Assembly (NCBI RefSeq): GCF_018603905.1
Contig: NZ_JAHFZZ010000012.1
Span: 62,001 to 126,000, forward strand
Length of the DNA: 64,000 nt
Origin: Nonomuraea sp. NEAU-A123
GTDB taxonomy: Bacteria > Actinomycetota > Actinomycetes > Streptosporangiales > Streptosporangiaceae
Direction of reading: 5' to 3'
Shown here one piece after another: positions 1-13,207 of this stretch. The position numbers and the translations under genes are program-made. The notes below the pieces were generated by a model that was given only the letters and a program-made list of their open reading frames with translations, searched no databases and had not been told where the DNA came from. Positions within the stretch are counted from its first letter, which is position 1. Every line of letters starts with the position of its first letter.

Positions 1-692
1 ATCGGGATGGCGGCCACGGCGGTCAAGGCGATGGCCGCCGCCTTGCGCCCGCCTCCGCCGTACACCCACCAGCCGACCACGAACCAGATCAGCAGCACCG
101 ACACGTTGCTGCCCCACGCGTTGGCCCACTCGAACGGCGCCTCGGGGCGGGGTGAGGCGTAGCCCAGCACCTTCTGGGTCTGGGCGGCGGTGGGGTGGAT
201 GAGGTTCTGGACGAAGGCGTTGTCGCTGATCCAGCCCGGCAGCACCCGCTCCACCGGCGAGGTGAACTCCAGCCGGGGGAAGAACACCCCGAGCAGCCCG
301 CCCACCACGGTCGTGACGAACAGCACGCCGAGCATCCGTACGAGCCTGAGCTGCGGCAGCTCCCGCTCGGTCAGGTTGCCCAGATAGAGAACCATGATCA
401 ACAGAGCCGCGTAGAGCGCGAACCGCATGAGATAGCCGATCACCCGCCCGGCGTTGAAGCCGCCGTACGTGTCGGGCGGCATGTCCGCCAGCATCAGCGC
501 GCTCACCGTGTAACCGGCCAGGAGCAGCAGCCACAGACCGAACCCGCGCGGCACCAGGATCGGCCGGCGCCGCCACAGGATGACGGCCATGGGCGCCGCC
601 AGGACGATCACCGACAGGCCACCGAAGCCGAGCGCCCACCACACGGGATAGCCGAGCAGGAGCGCGCCGATCGGCCACGCGGGGCCTCTCAT
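1..692 (-). CDS. O-antigen ligase/polymerase-like membrane protein, C-terminus cut off by window edge
   Basis: The frame reads leftward from an ATG at 692 through about 230 codons without a stop and leaves the window. It begins MRGPAWPIGALLLGY and is strongly hydrophobic, with several membrane segments (about residues 7–25, 27–45, 57–72, 88–105, 112–130 and again near the edge). Between them lies a loop with PPDTYGGFNAGR followed by a long extracytoplasmic stretch. This layout fits the Wzy/RfaL family that polymerises or ligates exported polysaccharide. The start ATG overlaps the stop of the Wzz-like gene by 4 bases (ATGA), so the two are translationally coupled. Family assignment rests on topology and the Wzz neighbour; no diagnostic catalytic motif is visible in the part present. 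Confidence 0.7.
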   Translation of the reverse strand, partial: MRGPAWPIGALLLGYPVWWALGFGGLSVIVLAAPMAVILWRRRPILVPRGFGLWLLLLAGYTVSALMLADMPPDTYGGFNAGRVIGYLMRFALYAALLIMVLYLGNLTERELPQLRLVRMLGVLFVTTVVGGLLGVFFPRLEFTSPVERVLPGWISDNAFVQNLIHPTAAQTQKVLGYASPRPEAPFEWANAWGSNVSVLLIWFVVGWWVYGGGGRKAAAIALTAVAAIP

Positions 693-1990
693 GGCGAGGT
701 GCCCGGTGGCTGGGGGAACGCCGTCATGGGACCCGTCTCAGCGGACAGACCGGACTCCAGCTCGCCGCTGGCGACCAGCTTGCCGAGCGAGGCGCCGGCC
801 CGCGGATCGGGCCCCGGAGCCCGATCCGTCGTCGTCACCACACCGATGATCGGTACGTTGTGCCTGCCCAGATGGCGTACGGCGGCGTCGGCCTGCACCG
901 AGGTGGCCCGGCCGAGCCCGACCAGCAGCAAGGCCGCGTCGGCCCGGGCCAGGTCGCCCACGTCGGAGCCGGTCAGCAGCGACAGCGGCGCGGTGCGGGC
1001 CAGCGGCCCGAGCACCGGCGTCGCGCCGAGCTCGGCCGGGATCGCCCTGATCAGCAGCCGCTTGCCCGGGCAGGCGGCGACCACGGCGGCGGCCAGGTCA
1101 TGCGGCACGCCCCGGGCCAGCGGGTCCGACAGGTCGCCGAGGACGGGCAGCCCGGTCAGCCGCTCGACGTCGGCGGCGGTGCGCAGCCGGGTGTCGAGCC
1201 GGTCGCGGACGTAGGCGGTGGCCGTGCCGAGGAGCAGGCCGATCATGAGCCCGGTGCCGAGATAGAGCGGCAGGCTGGGCGAGCTCGGCACGGTCGGCGG
1301 CGTGGCCTGGCTGATGATCGAGCCGGGAGTGACGGCTACGGTCTTCAGCGCGTCGTACTTGAGCGTGAGGCTGTAGGCCTGCCGGTTGAGCACGCTCTGC
1401 CGGTGTGCGGCCATCGTGTGCTCGATGGTGCCCTTGCCCAGCCGGGCGAGCTCCTTGATCACGGTGTCGAGCGCGGTGTTGACCTGTCTGAGCTTGACCA
1501 GCATCGCCCGCTGCTGCGCGGTCATCGTCGCCTGCGCGCTCTCGGTGCGGTTGGCCAGGTAAGCCTGCGCGTACGCCCGCGACTGGGCCGCCGCGACGGC
1601 GGGGTCGGCGGCGGTGACGGAGATCCACAGCACGGCCGAGTTGGGCGGCACCGAGACCTCGACGGGCTCGGGCACGCTGGTCTTGAGCTCCTTCGCGGCC
1701 TTGGCCGCCACCACGGACGACTGCGCGATCTGCGCCTCGGTGTCGAGGTTGAGCGGCTCGCGCTGCCGGTTGGTCACCTGGTTGCTCTGGTCCTGGGCGC
1801 CCACGGGCGCGACCAGGACCTGGGTGGTGGCGGTGTAGGCGGGCGGCGTGACCCGCAGCAGCGCCAGCCCCGCCGTGCCGCCGGCCAGCAGAAGCCCCAG
1901 GAACGGCAGCCAGCGTCTGCGCAACAGTGAGAGATGCTCCGCCAGGTCGGTGCCGGGGCGGCGGCCCGGGTAGTCCGGCGACAGGCTCAT
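689..1990 (-). CDS. Wzz-like polysaccharide chain-length determinant protein
   Basis: Predicted inner-membrane protein that sets polysaccharide chain length or partners a bacterial tyrosine kinase in capsule export. From ATG 1990 it begins MSLSPDYPGRRPGTDLAEHL. It has an N-terminal membrane helix (residues about 30–48, LPFLGLLLAGGTAGLALL), a Wzz-type extracytoplasmic domain with a PPAYTATTQVLV segment, a coiled region, a second helix near residue 245 (PLYLGTGLMIGLLLG) and a cytoplasmic tail that resembles a degenerate kinase-like domain. An AGGGAG lies 10 bases before ATG 1990. A leaderless alternative exists: TATAGT at 2069–2074 (minus) sits 6 bases before ATG 2062, giving 24 extra residues. 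The downstream gene overlaps by 4 bases. Biosynthetic target is unknown. Confidence 0.8.
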   Translation of the reverse strand: MSLSPDYPGRRPGTDLAEHLSLLRRRWLPFLGLLLAGGTAGLALLRVTPPAYTATTQVLVAPVGAQDQSNQVTNRQREPLNLDTEAQIAQSSVVAAKAAKELKTSVPEPVEVSVPPNSAVLWISVTAADPAVAAAQSRAYAQAYLANRTESAQATMTAQQRAMLVKLRQVNTALDTVIKELARLGKGTIEHTMAAHRQSVLNRQAYSLTLKYDALKTVAVTPGSIISQATPPTVPSSPSLPLYLGTGLMIGLLLGTATAYVRDRLDTRLRTAADVERLTGLPVLGDLSDPLARGVPHDLAAAVVAACPGKRLLIRAIPAELGATPVLGPLARTAPLSLLTGSDVGDLARADAALLLVGLGRATSVQADAAVRHLGRHNVPIIGVVTTTDRAPGPDPRAGASLGKLVASGELESGLSAETGPMTAFPQPPGTSP

Positions 1991-2288
1991 TGGGGCGGAT
2001 CTCCCTTGGAGTATGTGCGCGGTGTCGCCGATCGACGACTGTGCGTCACGAGTCGCGGGCATCCGCCCACTATAGGTGGAACCGCTTTTGCCCAGGACGA
2101 ATCTTGGGAGATTTCTCTGGAGCGGCCAGCAATTCGCCCTTCAATAACCCGAAATAATGCGAAATTGGGGGCGGGCTAGGTGGCCGGTGACCTGGCGATA
2201 CACCCGCTCCGGCTGAAGTTCTGGGAATGGCATGGCATGGTTCAGGTTTGATAGGACGGGGGTGCTTGGTTGAGGGGGTTGAACGGCC

Positions 2289-3380
2289 TTGGACCGGTGG
2301 GGAATTTCTCGTATAGCGGTAAATGTCGGCATTAAAGGTGTCGCGCTGTTGGTCGTCGCCATGCTCGCGGGCTGCTCGGGGCAGCCGGGAGGCTCGGAGA
2401 GCCCGGCGCGGGAGCCGAGCGTCAGGCCGAACGCGGAGAACTCGCCGTCCTGCGCCGTCACCGCCCGGCTCATCCCGTCGTGCGGTGCCTGGTGGGGGAT
2501 CGCCCCAGAGGTCTTCACCGGTACGGGTGTCGAAAGGTCGCTGCAGAGCGCCGAGACCCGCATCGGCGGCACCGCCGACGTGCTGCACGTCTATCACCGG
2601 GGCAAGGAGGAGTTCCCCACCGAGGAGGAGGTCGGGCTGGCTCGCGACCCGGTCCGGCCCAGGCTGCTGCTCATCAACTGGAAGCCGTCGTTCGACCACA
2701 CCTGGGCGCAGATCGCCGGCGGAGCCATCGACCGCAGGATCGACCGGCTGGCCGACTACATCAGACGCACCTTCCCCGAGCGGTTCTTCCTCACCCTGCA
2801 CCACGAGCCGGAGAACGACGTCGACGCCACCCCCGGCTCGGGCATGCAGGCCACCGACTACGCCGCCATGTACCGCCATGTCGTGCTCAGGCTGCGCGAG
2901 GAGGGCGTCAAGAACGCGGTCACGGTCATGACCTACATGGGTGCCCCGAACTGGGCGGCCAAGCCCTGGTTCGAGCAGCTCTACCCGGGTGACGACGTGG
3001 TCGACTGGGTGGCCCTCGACCCCTATGCCGACCACCGGGTCAACGACTTCGACGGACTGGTCAACAAGACCCGGCCCGACTTCGGCCAGTGGCCGGGGTT
3101 CTACCGCTGGATGCAGTGGCGCTTTCCCGGCAAGCCGGTCATGGTCGCGGAGTGGGGCGTGTTCGAGCGGTCCGGCGACCGTACGGCCAAGCGCTCGTTC
3201 TTCGAGTCGGTGCGCACGCAGATCCAGCACTACCCGCAGATCAAGGCGTTGATCTACTTCGACTCAACGCACGCGCCGCGCGGCGACACCAGCTTCGACT
3301 CCGACCCCGCGGCCGGACGGGCGTTCAGCGAACTCGCGCGAGATCCGTACTTTCACTCGACGCCTGTGCCGCGGCCCTGA
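2289..3380 (+). CDS. GH26-like secreted glycoside hydrolase lipoprotein
   Basis: Starts at TTG 2289 with GAGGGGG 10 bases upstream. Residues 1–29 form a lipoprotein signal ending in LAGC, so the protein should be anchored outside the membrane. The rest looks like a TIM-barrel glycoside hydrolase of family 26 type: LHHEPEN carries the likely acid/base Glu173, and VAEWGVF carries the likely nucleophile Glu288, with WVALDPY between them. Family 26 enzymes cleave beta-mannans and related glycans. It diverges from the Wzz/Wzy genes, so a role in trimming or releasing the local exopolysaccharide is a reasonable inference. Its last 56 bases overlap the convergent TauE-like gene. The exact glycan cannot be read from sequence. 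Confidence 0.72.
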   Translation: MDRWGISRIAVNVGIKGVALLVVAMLAGCSGQPGGSESPAREPSVRPNAENSPSCAVTARLIPSCGAWWGIAPEVFTGTGVERSLQSAETRIGGTADVLHVYHRGKEEFPTEEEVGLARDPVRPRLLLINWKPSFDHTWAQIAGGAIDRRIDRLADYIRRTFPERFFLTLHHEPENDVDATPGSGMQATDYAAMYRHVVLRLREEGVKNAVTVMTYMGAPNWAAKPWFEQLYPGDDVVDWVALDPYADHRVNDFDGLVNKTRPDFGQWPGFYRWMQWRFPGKPVMVAEWGVFERSGDRTAKRSFFESVRTQIQHYPQIKALIYFDSTHAPRGDTSFDSDPAAGRAFSELARDPYFHSTPVPRP

Positions 3381-4206
3381 CGCGCCAGCGCCAGCCCGCG
3401 ACGGTCACGAGGGTGGCGCCCGCGAGCGCCCACAGCGTCAGCGTGTTGCTCGCGTCGAGCAGCTTGAGCGCGGAGGCGAGCAGGACGATCCCGAGCACCG
3501 CCCTGATGAGGCCGCCCGGCGCCCTGGAGGAGATCCGGGCACCGAGGTAGACGCCCGGGACGGAACCGATGAGCAGCGAGAGCGTCAGTTGGAGCTGGAA
3601 GTCGCCGAAGAGCAGATGGCCGAGCGCGGCCGAGGCGACCAGCGGCACCGCCTGCACCAGATCGGTGCCGACGAGCTGGTTGGCCTTGAGCGCCGGATAG
3701 AGGGCGAGCAGGGCCACGATGATCAGGGAACCCGAGCCGACCGAGGAGATCCCGACCACGAGACCGCCTACCGTACCGACCAGTACGGTCGGGATTGGGC
3801 GCACGACAATATCGTGGGCGCTCGACGTGCCGCCCTTCCCGGCCAGCCACGTCTTGACGGCCAGGCCCGCGACGGCGAGCAGCAGGGCCACGCCGAGCGC
3901 GTACTTCACCGCGTCGCCGACCGCGAACGCCCGCGCCACGAACACCCCGCAGAACGCCGCCGGCACCGACCCCGCGCAGAGCCAGCCCACCAGGCGCATG
4001 TTGACCGTGCCCCTGCGCAGGTGGACCGCGCTGCCGACCGGTTTCATCACGGCCGAGGCGACCAGGTCGCTGGAGACCGCGGCCAGCGGCGGAACGTTGA
4101 AGAACAGCATCATCATCGGCGTCATGAGCGCGCCGCCGCCCATGCCGGTGAGCCCGACGACGATGGCCACCACAAAGGATCCGGCGATCAGGGGGAAGTC
4201 GATCAA
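3325..4206 (-). CDS. TauE/SafE family sulfite/anion exporter
   Basis: Integral membrane protein of 293 residues from a TTG start at 4206 that overlaps the cysC stop by 4 bases, so it is translationally coupled to cysC. It has about eight hydrophobic segments and the two TauE/SafE half-repeats: FVVAIVVGLTGMGGGALMTP near the N-terminus and GTVGGLVVGISSVGSGSLII in the middle. The family moves sulfite, sulfonates or other small organic anions across the membrane. The coupling to an APS kinase makes a sulfur-oxyanion substrate likely, by inference. The 3' end overlaps the convergent GH26-like gene by 56 bases. An upstream ATG at 5427 opens a longer frame, but that part is only the cysC gene read out of frame. 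Confidence 0.85.
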   Translation of the reverse strand: MIDFPLIAGSFVVAIVVGLTGMGGGALMTPMMMLFFNVPPLAAVSSDLVASAVMKPVGSAVHLRRGTVNMRLVGWLCAGSVPAAFCGVFVARAFAVGDAVKYALGVALLLAVAGLAVKTWLAGKGGTSSAHDIVVRPIPTVLVGTVGGLVVGISSVGSGSLIIVALLALYPALKANQLVGTDLVQAVPLVASAALGHLLFGDFQLQLTLSLLIGSVPGVYLGARISSRAPGGLIRAVLGIVLLASALKLLDASNTLTLWALAGATLVTVAGWRWRVRAAAQASSESTDLARVR

Positions 4207-5432
4207 CGAACCCAGCCTCCGCTGCGCAGCGCCCCCAGCACCTGGGCGACGGCCGACTCGATGGAAATGTGTGTCGTGTCGATGACCAGCTCGGCGTCGT
4301 CCGGCTCCTCGTAGGGATCGGAGATGCCGGTGAACTCGGGGATGAGCCCGGCGCGGGCCTTGGCGTACAGGCCCTTGCGGTCGCGCCGCTCGCACTCCTC
4401 CAGCGGGGTGGCCACGTGCACGAGCAGGAAGTCGGCGCCGACCGAGTCGACCATCTCGCGCACCTCCTCGCGGGTGTCCGCGTAGGGGGCGATGGGGGCG
4501 CAGATCGCCAGCCCGCCGTGGCGCGCGGCCTCGGCGGCGACGAAGCCGATGCGCCGGATGTTGAGGTCGCGGTCGTCCTTGGAGAACGTCAGCCCCTTGG
4601 ACAGCAGGTGACGGACCACGTCGCCGTCGAGGTAGGTGACCGTGCGGCTGCCCAGCTCCAGCAGCGAGTCGCGCAGGCCGCGGGCGATCGTGGACTTGCC
4701 GGAGCCGGACAGGCCGGTGAAGAAGACCACGAGCCCGCGCCGGTGCGGCGGTCCGGGGATGCGCACCGGCTCGGGGCCGGCCAGGTGCTCGGTGGCGCCG
4801 TAGGCGGTGGCGACGTGCTCGCGCAGTTCCAGGTCGATCTCGGGCTCCGCGCGCGGCGCCAGCGGCACCGAGACCACCAGCGTGCCCTCGGGCAGTTGCT
4901 CCTTGGCGCGCAGTGCGGCTCGTACCACGGCCGGGCCCGTCTCGCCGAAGGAGAGGGGGAGCAGCACGATCACCGCGTCGAGCTCCTTGGCGGTGGCGAC
5001 GATCTCGGTGAGGTCGTCGAGCGGTCCCCGCATGGTGACGGCGAGCGCCTCCCGCCCGTCGAGCTCGTCGCGTACCTGTGCCGGAGTACGGCGAAGCCGG
5101 GCGAACGGGCCGTGCTCCGGAGCGCCCAAGCTCTTCACCGGGCCGGAGGTCAGTCCGTCGGGCTCGCGCTCGGCGACGGTGAGCACGGCCAGCGGCACGC
5201 CCTCGGGGTCGAGCAGCGTGACCTCGTCGCCGGGGGCGGCCTCCGCGGGCAGGTGGAGCGTGACGGGCGCGGGCCACGGGGTGCCGTCGGCGAGCGTGCC
5301 GCGCTCGTGCACCGCGTGCAGGTCGTCGTGGCCGAGGTAGCCCCTCAACGGCTGGAACGCGCCGGAGAGCAGCAGCTCCAGATCGGCCAGCTCGTACGCG
5401 CCGGGGGTCCACTCCACGTTCTGCCATCCCAA
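4203..5432 (-). CDS. cysC: adenylylsulfate kinase with degenerate ATP-sulfurylase-like N-terminal domain
   Basis: APS kinase phosphorylates adenylylsulfate to PAPS in the cytosol. The C-terminal half (residues about 231–405) is a full kinase domain, with P-loop GLSGSGKS (Lys246), a DGD motif after TVTYLDGD, RRIGFVAAEAARHGG, and GLYAKARAG. Residues 1–225 resemble the N-terminal part of ATP sulfurylase (LSGAFQPLRGYLG), but the catalytic RNPxHxxH stretch is replaced by RGPLDDLTE at 135–143, so sulfurylase activity is unlikely. The start is TTG 5432; the ATG at 5427 is in another frame. An AT-rich palindrome covering a TAGAAT box lies just upstream. The coupled TauE exporter follows. Confidence 0.88.
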   Translation of the reverse strand: MGWQNVEWTPGAYELADLELLLSGAFQPLRGYLGHDDLHAVHERGTLADGTPWPAPVTLHLPAEAAPGDEVTLLDPEGVPLAVLTVAEREPDGLTSGPVKSLGAPEHGPFARLRRTPAQVRDELDGREALAVTMRGPLDDLTEIVATAKELDAVIVLLPLSFGETGPAVVRAALRAKEQLPEGTLVVSVPLAPRAEPEIDLELREHVATAYGATEHLAGPEPVRIPGPPHRRGLVVFFTGLSGSGKSTIARGLRDSLLELGSRTVTYLDGDVVRHLLSKGLTFSKDDRDLNIRRIGFVAAEAARHGGLAICAPIAPYADTREEVREMVDSVGADFLLVHVATPLEECERRDRKGLYAKARAGLIPEFTGISDPYEEPDDAELVIDTTHISIESAVAQVLGALRSGGWVR

Positions 5433-5454
5433 CTATTCCGATTGAATTGGTAGG

Positions 5455-5471
5455 AAAGGATTCTATCCTTT
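5455..5471. promoter_or_regulatory. operator-like palindrome over the cysC promoter
   Basis: A perfect inverted repeat, AAAGGAT-TCT-ATCCTTT, sits between the methyltransferase stop and the cysC start. Read on the minus strand its centre contains TAGAAT (5460–5465), a good actinobacterial -10 box for cysC. A repressor bound here would cover the -10. The AT-rich arms and lack of a following T-tract argue against a terminator. The binding protein is unknown. Confidence 0.5.
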
Positions 5472-5486
5472 GCTACAAGTGTGTCG

Positions 5487-6203
5487 CTAGATGAGGCGTG
5501 CGAAGTGGTTCTGTGGCTTTCTGATGACCATGGCGATCTCGTCGTGTGAGGACGGGAAGCGGCCGCGGGTCAGCTTGGCCGTCATCGCGACGGCCGTGCG
5601 GCCGATGCGGCCCATGGCCGGGCCGCTGGTCGCCTCGTGGTCATCGGTGATCATGAGTCCGCGCGTCAGGCAGAAGGCGTGGATCCCGTCGCGCGAGGTC
5701 ACCGGCCCGTAGACGGCCGGCAGCGGGCCCGGCGTGCCGGTGGCCACCAGGTGCCGCCAGAGCAGCAGCCGCAGCCAGGACGGGGTGGTCCGGTCGAGCA
5801 GGCCGTAGGCGGACTTCCGGTCGCGCATGCGCAGCAGGATCAGCCCGCCGGGGCGCAGCGCCTGGAGCAGCCGGTCGAAGACCAGCTCGGCGTGCTGGAT
5901 GCGCTCCAGCAGGAACGAGAGCTGGATCACGTCCACGGACCTCGGGGGCAGGGGCACGCAGCGCAGGTCGCCCAGCGACCACCTGACGAGATCGGCTCGC
6001 TCGGCGACCGCCATCCTGATCGGGGGCAGGTCCTCGTCGACGCCGGTGATCCTGGTATCGATCCGATCCAGGACCAGTGGCTCGTCGTGCGCGCATCCGG
6101 CGACGAGCACGTCGAGCCGCCTGCCGAGCTGTCCGGCCCACTGTTCGCGGATCCGCTGACCAAAGAGATCGCCCCTCGGGGCTACCGACCGCACCTCAGA
6201 CAT
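5487..6203 (-). CDS. class I SAM-dependent methyltransferase
   Basis: Small cytosolic methyltransferase of unknown substrate. The fold is visible as motif I RLDVLVAGCAHDE (a variant of the usual glycine-rich loop), an acidic strand end at ITGVDED, SLGDLRCVPLPPRSVDVIQ as motif IV, and QALRPGGLILLRMRD as the post-motif strand typical of Methyltransf_11 proteins. ATG 6203 is chosen because TACTCT (6211–6216, minus) lies 7 bases upstream, the leaderless arrangement common in this window; an in-frame TTG at 6221 has no ribosome site. It diverges from the cupin gene. The Gly-poor motif I (AGCAHD) is slightly unusual. Confidence 0.75.
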   Translation of the reverse strand: MSEVRSVAPRGDLFGQRIREQWAGQLGRRLDVLVAGCAHDEPLVLDRIDTRITGVDEDLPPIRMAVAERADLVRWSLGDLRCVPLPPRSVDVIQLSFLLERIQHAELVFDRLLQALRPGGLILLRMRDRKSAYGLLDRTTPSWLRLLLWRHLVATGTPGPLPAVYGPVTSRDGIHAFCLTRGLMITDDHEATSGPAMGRIGRTAVAMTAKLTRGRFPSSHDEIAMVIRKPQNHFARLI

Positions 6204-6210
6204 GTCACCT

Positions 6211-6216
6211 AGAGTA
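6211..6216 (-). promoter_or_regulatory. leaderless -10 box (TACTCT) of methyltransferase gene
   Basis: TACTCT on the minus strand lies 7 bases before ATG 6203, so transcription would start at or next to the A of the start codon. No Shine-Dalgarno at useful spacing is present. Confidence 0.5.
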
Positions 6217-6265
6217 ATCAATCGACGCCAATTAGTAAGGCATTTCCCTGCTAGCGTCCTGCGCC

Positions 6266-6649
6266 GTGAGTGATCTCGTGTACGTGGGCAACGCGAACGT
6301 GGACGCCGCGATGGACCATGGCTGGCTCCTGGGTCATTTCAAACCCTACGGGGATCCGAGACACAGCAACGGAGTGGAAATCAAATGGGGCACCCACCTT
6401 CCGGGCGACGAGCGCGCCGAGTGGGTGAAAGGCGAAGAGCGTACGGCGCTGCTGATCCTCATCTCGGGCCGCTTCCGCGTCGAACTACCGGGGAGAAGCG
6501 TTCTGCTCGCCGAGCGAGGCGACTACGTGGTCTGGGGCAAGGGCGTGGACCACTCCTGGCGCGCGGAGGAGGAGTCGGTGGTCCTGACGGTCCGCTGGCC
6601 GTCCGTCCCGGGCTACAAGGTCGCGGAGCAGGACGGGGGCGTGGGGTAG
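6266..6649 (+). CDS. cupin-fold small protein
   Basis: A 127-residue protein from GTG 6266 with a TAGCGT box 8 bases upstream, again suggesting a leaderless message. The chain is rich in beta strands and carries cupin-like segments: EERTALLILISGRFRVELPG (residues about 57–76) and a later GDYVVWGKGVDHSWRAEEES with His in the usual metal-binding region. Cupins bind small ligands or metals; no enzyme activity can be assigned. It stands alone between the divergent methyltransferase and mfd. Similar proteins are sometimes mislabelled signal peptidase in actinomycetes; nothing here supports that. Confidence 0.7.
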   Translation: MSDLVYVGNANVDAAMDHGWLLGHFKPYGDPRHSNGVEIKWGTHLPGDERAEWVKGEERTALLILISGRFRVELPGRSVLLAERGDYVVWGKGVDHSWRAEEESVVLTVRWPSVPGYKVAEQDGGVG

Positions 6650-6716
6650 ATGCGAATAGAGTAGGGGAACCCCCACGCCCGCCGGCTGGGGGTAATCGTC
6701 GTGGGGCTGTCGAAAA

Positions 6717-10205
<3,489 letters not shown>

Positions 10206-10231
10206 CCGCGGTTTTGTCGGAAAGGACGCAC

Positions 10232-10840
10232 GTGAAGTTGATTCGAGTGGCAGTGGCCGCTGCAGTGGTGGGTGTCGCGCTGACCGCCTGCTCCTCGCCC
10301 ATGGAGGCCGGTGCCGCGGCCGTAGTGGGTCATGAGCGGATCTCGGCGCGCGACCTGAACAAGAACGTCCAGGAGTACGAGGCCGCGCTGCGGAAGGTCA
10401 ACATCGACCCGTCGCAGCTCGGTGTGTCGGTCAACCAGTTCGTCCTGTCCAGGATGGCCGAGCAGAGCCGGCAGCAGCAGCTGGCCGACAAGTTCGGGGT
10501 GCAGGTCAGCGACACGGAGATCGACACCGCTGCCGCGGACAAGGGCGAGCAGCAGACGGCCGAGATGAACCTGCTGTCCAAGGGCGTCGCCCCGACCAAC
10601 CCGCGCGGTTACCTGCGGGCGATGATCGGCGTCAACAAGGTGATCGAGAAGTTCGGCGGTTCACAGAACCAGCAGGCCGTGGAGAAGTTCAAGGTCGAGT
10701 ACAACGGGCTCGCCCCGGTCTTCAGCCCGCGCTACGGCAAGATCGGGCAGCAGGGCTTCGTCGACGCCGGCCGCTTCGGCAAGCCGTCGGTGACCACCGA
10801 GCAGACCGACCAGGCCCAGCAGCAGCAGTCGCAGGGCTAG
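10232..10840 (+). CDS. SurA N-terminal domain lipoprotein
   Basis: Predicted extracytoplasmic lipoprotein of 202 residues. The start GTG 10232 follows AAAGGACG and gives a classic signal (VKLIRVAVAAAVVGVALTAC) with the lipobox Cys near residue 20. The mature part matches the helical N-terminal domain of SurA/PrsA-type folding factors (ISARDLNKNVQEYEAALRKV, then a long helical DTEIDTAAADK stretch) but has no peptidyl-prolyl isomerase domain. It ends in a Gln-rich tail. A chaperone-like role for exported proteins is inferred. It lies 26 bases after mfd and 2 bases before mazG, a typical actinomycete order. Confidence 0.85.
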   Translation: MKLIRVAVAAAVVGVALTACSSPMEAGAAAVVGHERISARDLNKNVQEYEAALRKVNIDPSQLGVSVNQFVLSRMAEQSRQQQLADKFGVQVSDTEIDTAAADKGEQQTAEMNLLSKGVAPTNPRGYLRAMIGVNKVIEKFGGSQNQQAVEKFKVEYNGLAPVFSPRYGKIGQQGFVDAGRFGKPSVTTEQTDQAQQQQSQG

Positions 10841-10842
10841 AC

Positions 10843-11787
10843 GTGCCGCTGATCGTCGTCACCACCTCGCCGCGGGTCGCACCGGGTCTGCTGAGCCACC
10901 AGGCGTGGCAGGCCTTCGGTTCGGGCCCCGTGCTGACCGGGTCCGAGGATCATCCGCAGCTGCCCTACCTGGCCGAGGCCGGGGTCGAGGTGGCCGTCGT
11001 CACGCCCGACCCCGCCGCGCTGGCGCGGCGGGCGGTGACGGAGACGGTGGTCTGGCTGGCCGCCGCCGACTCCGAGGACTTCATGCGCTCGGTCGGCCAC
11101 GCCGCCGTCGCGATGGCCGAGCCGCCGCTGATCGAGGTGGTGCCGGGCTCGTACGATCTGCCGGGCGCGCGGGTGCTCGACCTGGTCGCGGTGATGGACC
11201 GGCTGCGCACCGAGTGCCCGTGGGACCGCAAGCAGACGCACGAGACCTTGGTGCCGTACCTGCTCGAAGAGGCCTACGAGGTGCTGGAGACGATCGAGCA
11301 GGGCGACTACCCGGCGCTCCGCGAGGAGCTGGGCGACCTGCTGCTCCAGGTGGCCTTCCACGCGCGGGTGGCCGACGGGTTCGACATGGACGACGTGGCC
11401 GAGGGGATCGTCGAGAAGCTGGTGCGGCGCCATCCGCACGTGTTCGGCTCGGTGCGGGCGGAGACCGCCGACGAGGTGAACGACAACTGGGAGGCGATCA
11501 AGGCGGCCGAGCGCGCGTCGAAGGGTGATCGCCCGTCGGTGCTCGACGGGGTGCCGATGGGGCAACCCGCGCTGTCGCTGGCCGCCCAGCTCGTGCGCCG
11601 GGCCGAGCGCGCGGGCGCCCCAGAGGGGCTGACCGCCGCGATCTGGCAGGGGGTGGGGCGCGAGCTGTTCGACCTCGTCCGCCGCGCCCAGGACGCGGGC
11701 CTCGACGCCGAGACCGAGCTCCGCGCCGCCGCCCGCTCCTACCGCGACCGCGTGCTCCGCTGGGAGTCCGAGCGCGAGTCGTCGTAA
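10843..11787 (+). CDS. mazG: MazG family nucleoside triphosphate pyrophosphohydrolase
   Basis: Hydrolyses non-canonical or excess NTPs to the monophosphate and pyrophosphate. The catalytic MazG domain starts near residue 110: CPWDRKQTHETLVPYLLEEA, EEAYEVLETIE and EELGDLLLQVAFHA supply the EExxE and ExxD metal-binding helices. About 105 residues ahead of it form an actinobacterial N-terminal extension with no motif I can name. A C-terminal MazG-like half (residues about 215–300) is reduced. Start GTG 10843 is 2 bases after the SurA-like gene, so they are co-transcribed. Confidence 0.93.
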   Translation: MPLIVVTTSPRVAPGLLSHQAWQAFGSGPVLTGSEDHPQLPYLAEAGVEVAVVTPDPAALARRAVTETVVWLAAADSEDFMRSVGHAAVAMAEPPLIEVVPGSYDLPGARVLDLVAVMDRLRTECPWDRKQTHETLVPYLLEEAYEVLETIEQGDYPALREELGDLLLQVAFHARVADGFDMDDVAEGIVEKLVRRHPHVFGSVRAETADEVNDNWEAIKAAERASKGDRPSVLDGVPMGQPALSLAAQLVRRAERAGAPEGLTAAIWQGVGRELFDLVRRAQDAGLDAETELRAAARSYRDRVLRWESERESS

Positions 11788-11920
11788 CCCCGCCGACGCG
11801 CGGGTTCTTGGCTGGTTCTCCGGGGATTTGGCGGAGTGTCATGCTTCCGGCTGCTGCCTGGTCCCGGCCGACCGATAGGCTCTGAAGGCATACTTGCCTT
11901 TCGATTTAGGAGCTCAACCC

Positions 11921-13198
<1,278 letters not shown>

Positions 13199-13207
13199 TT
13201 TCGGGTA

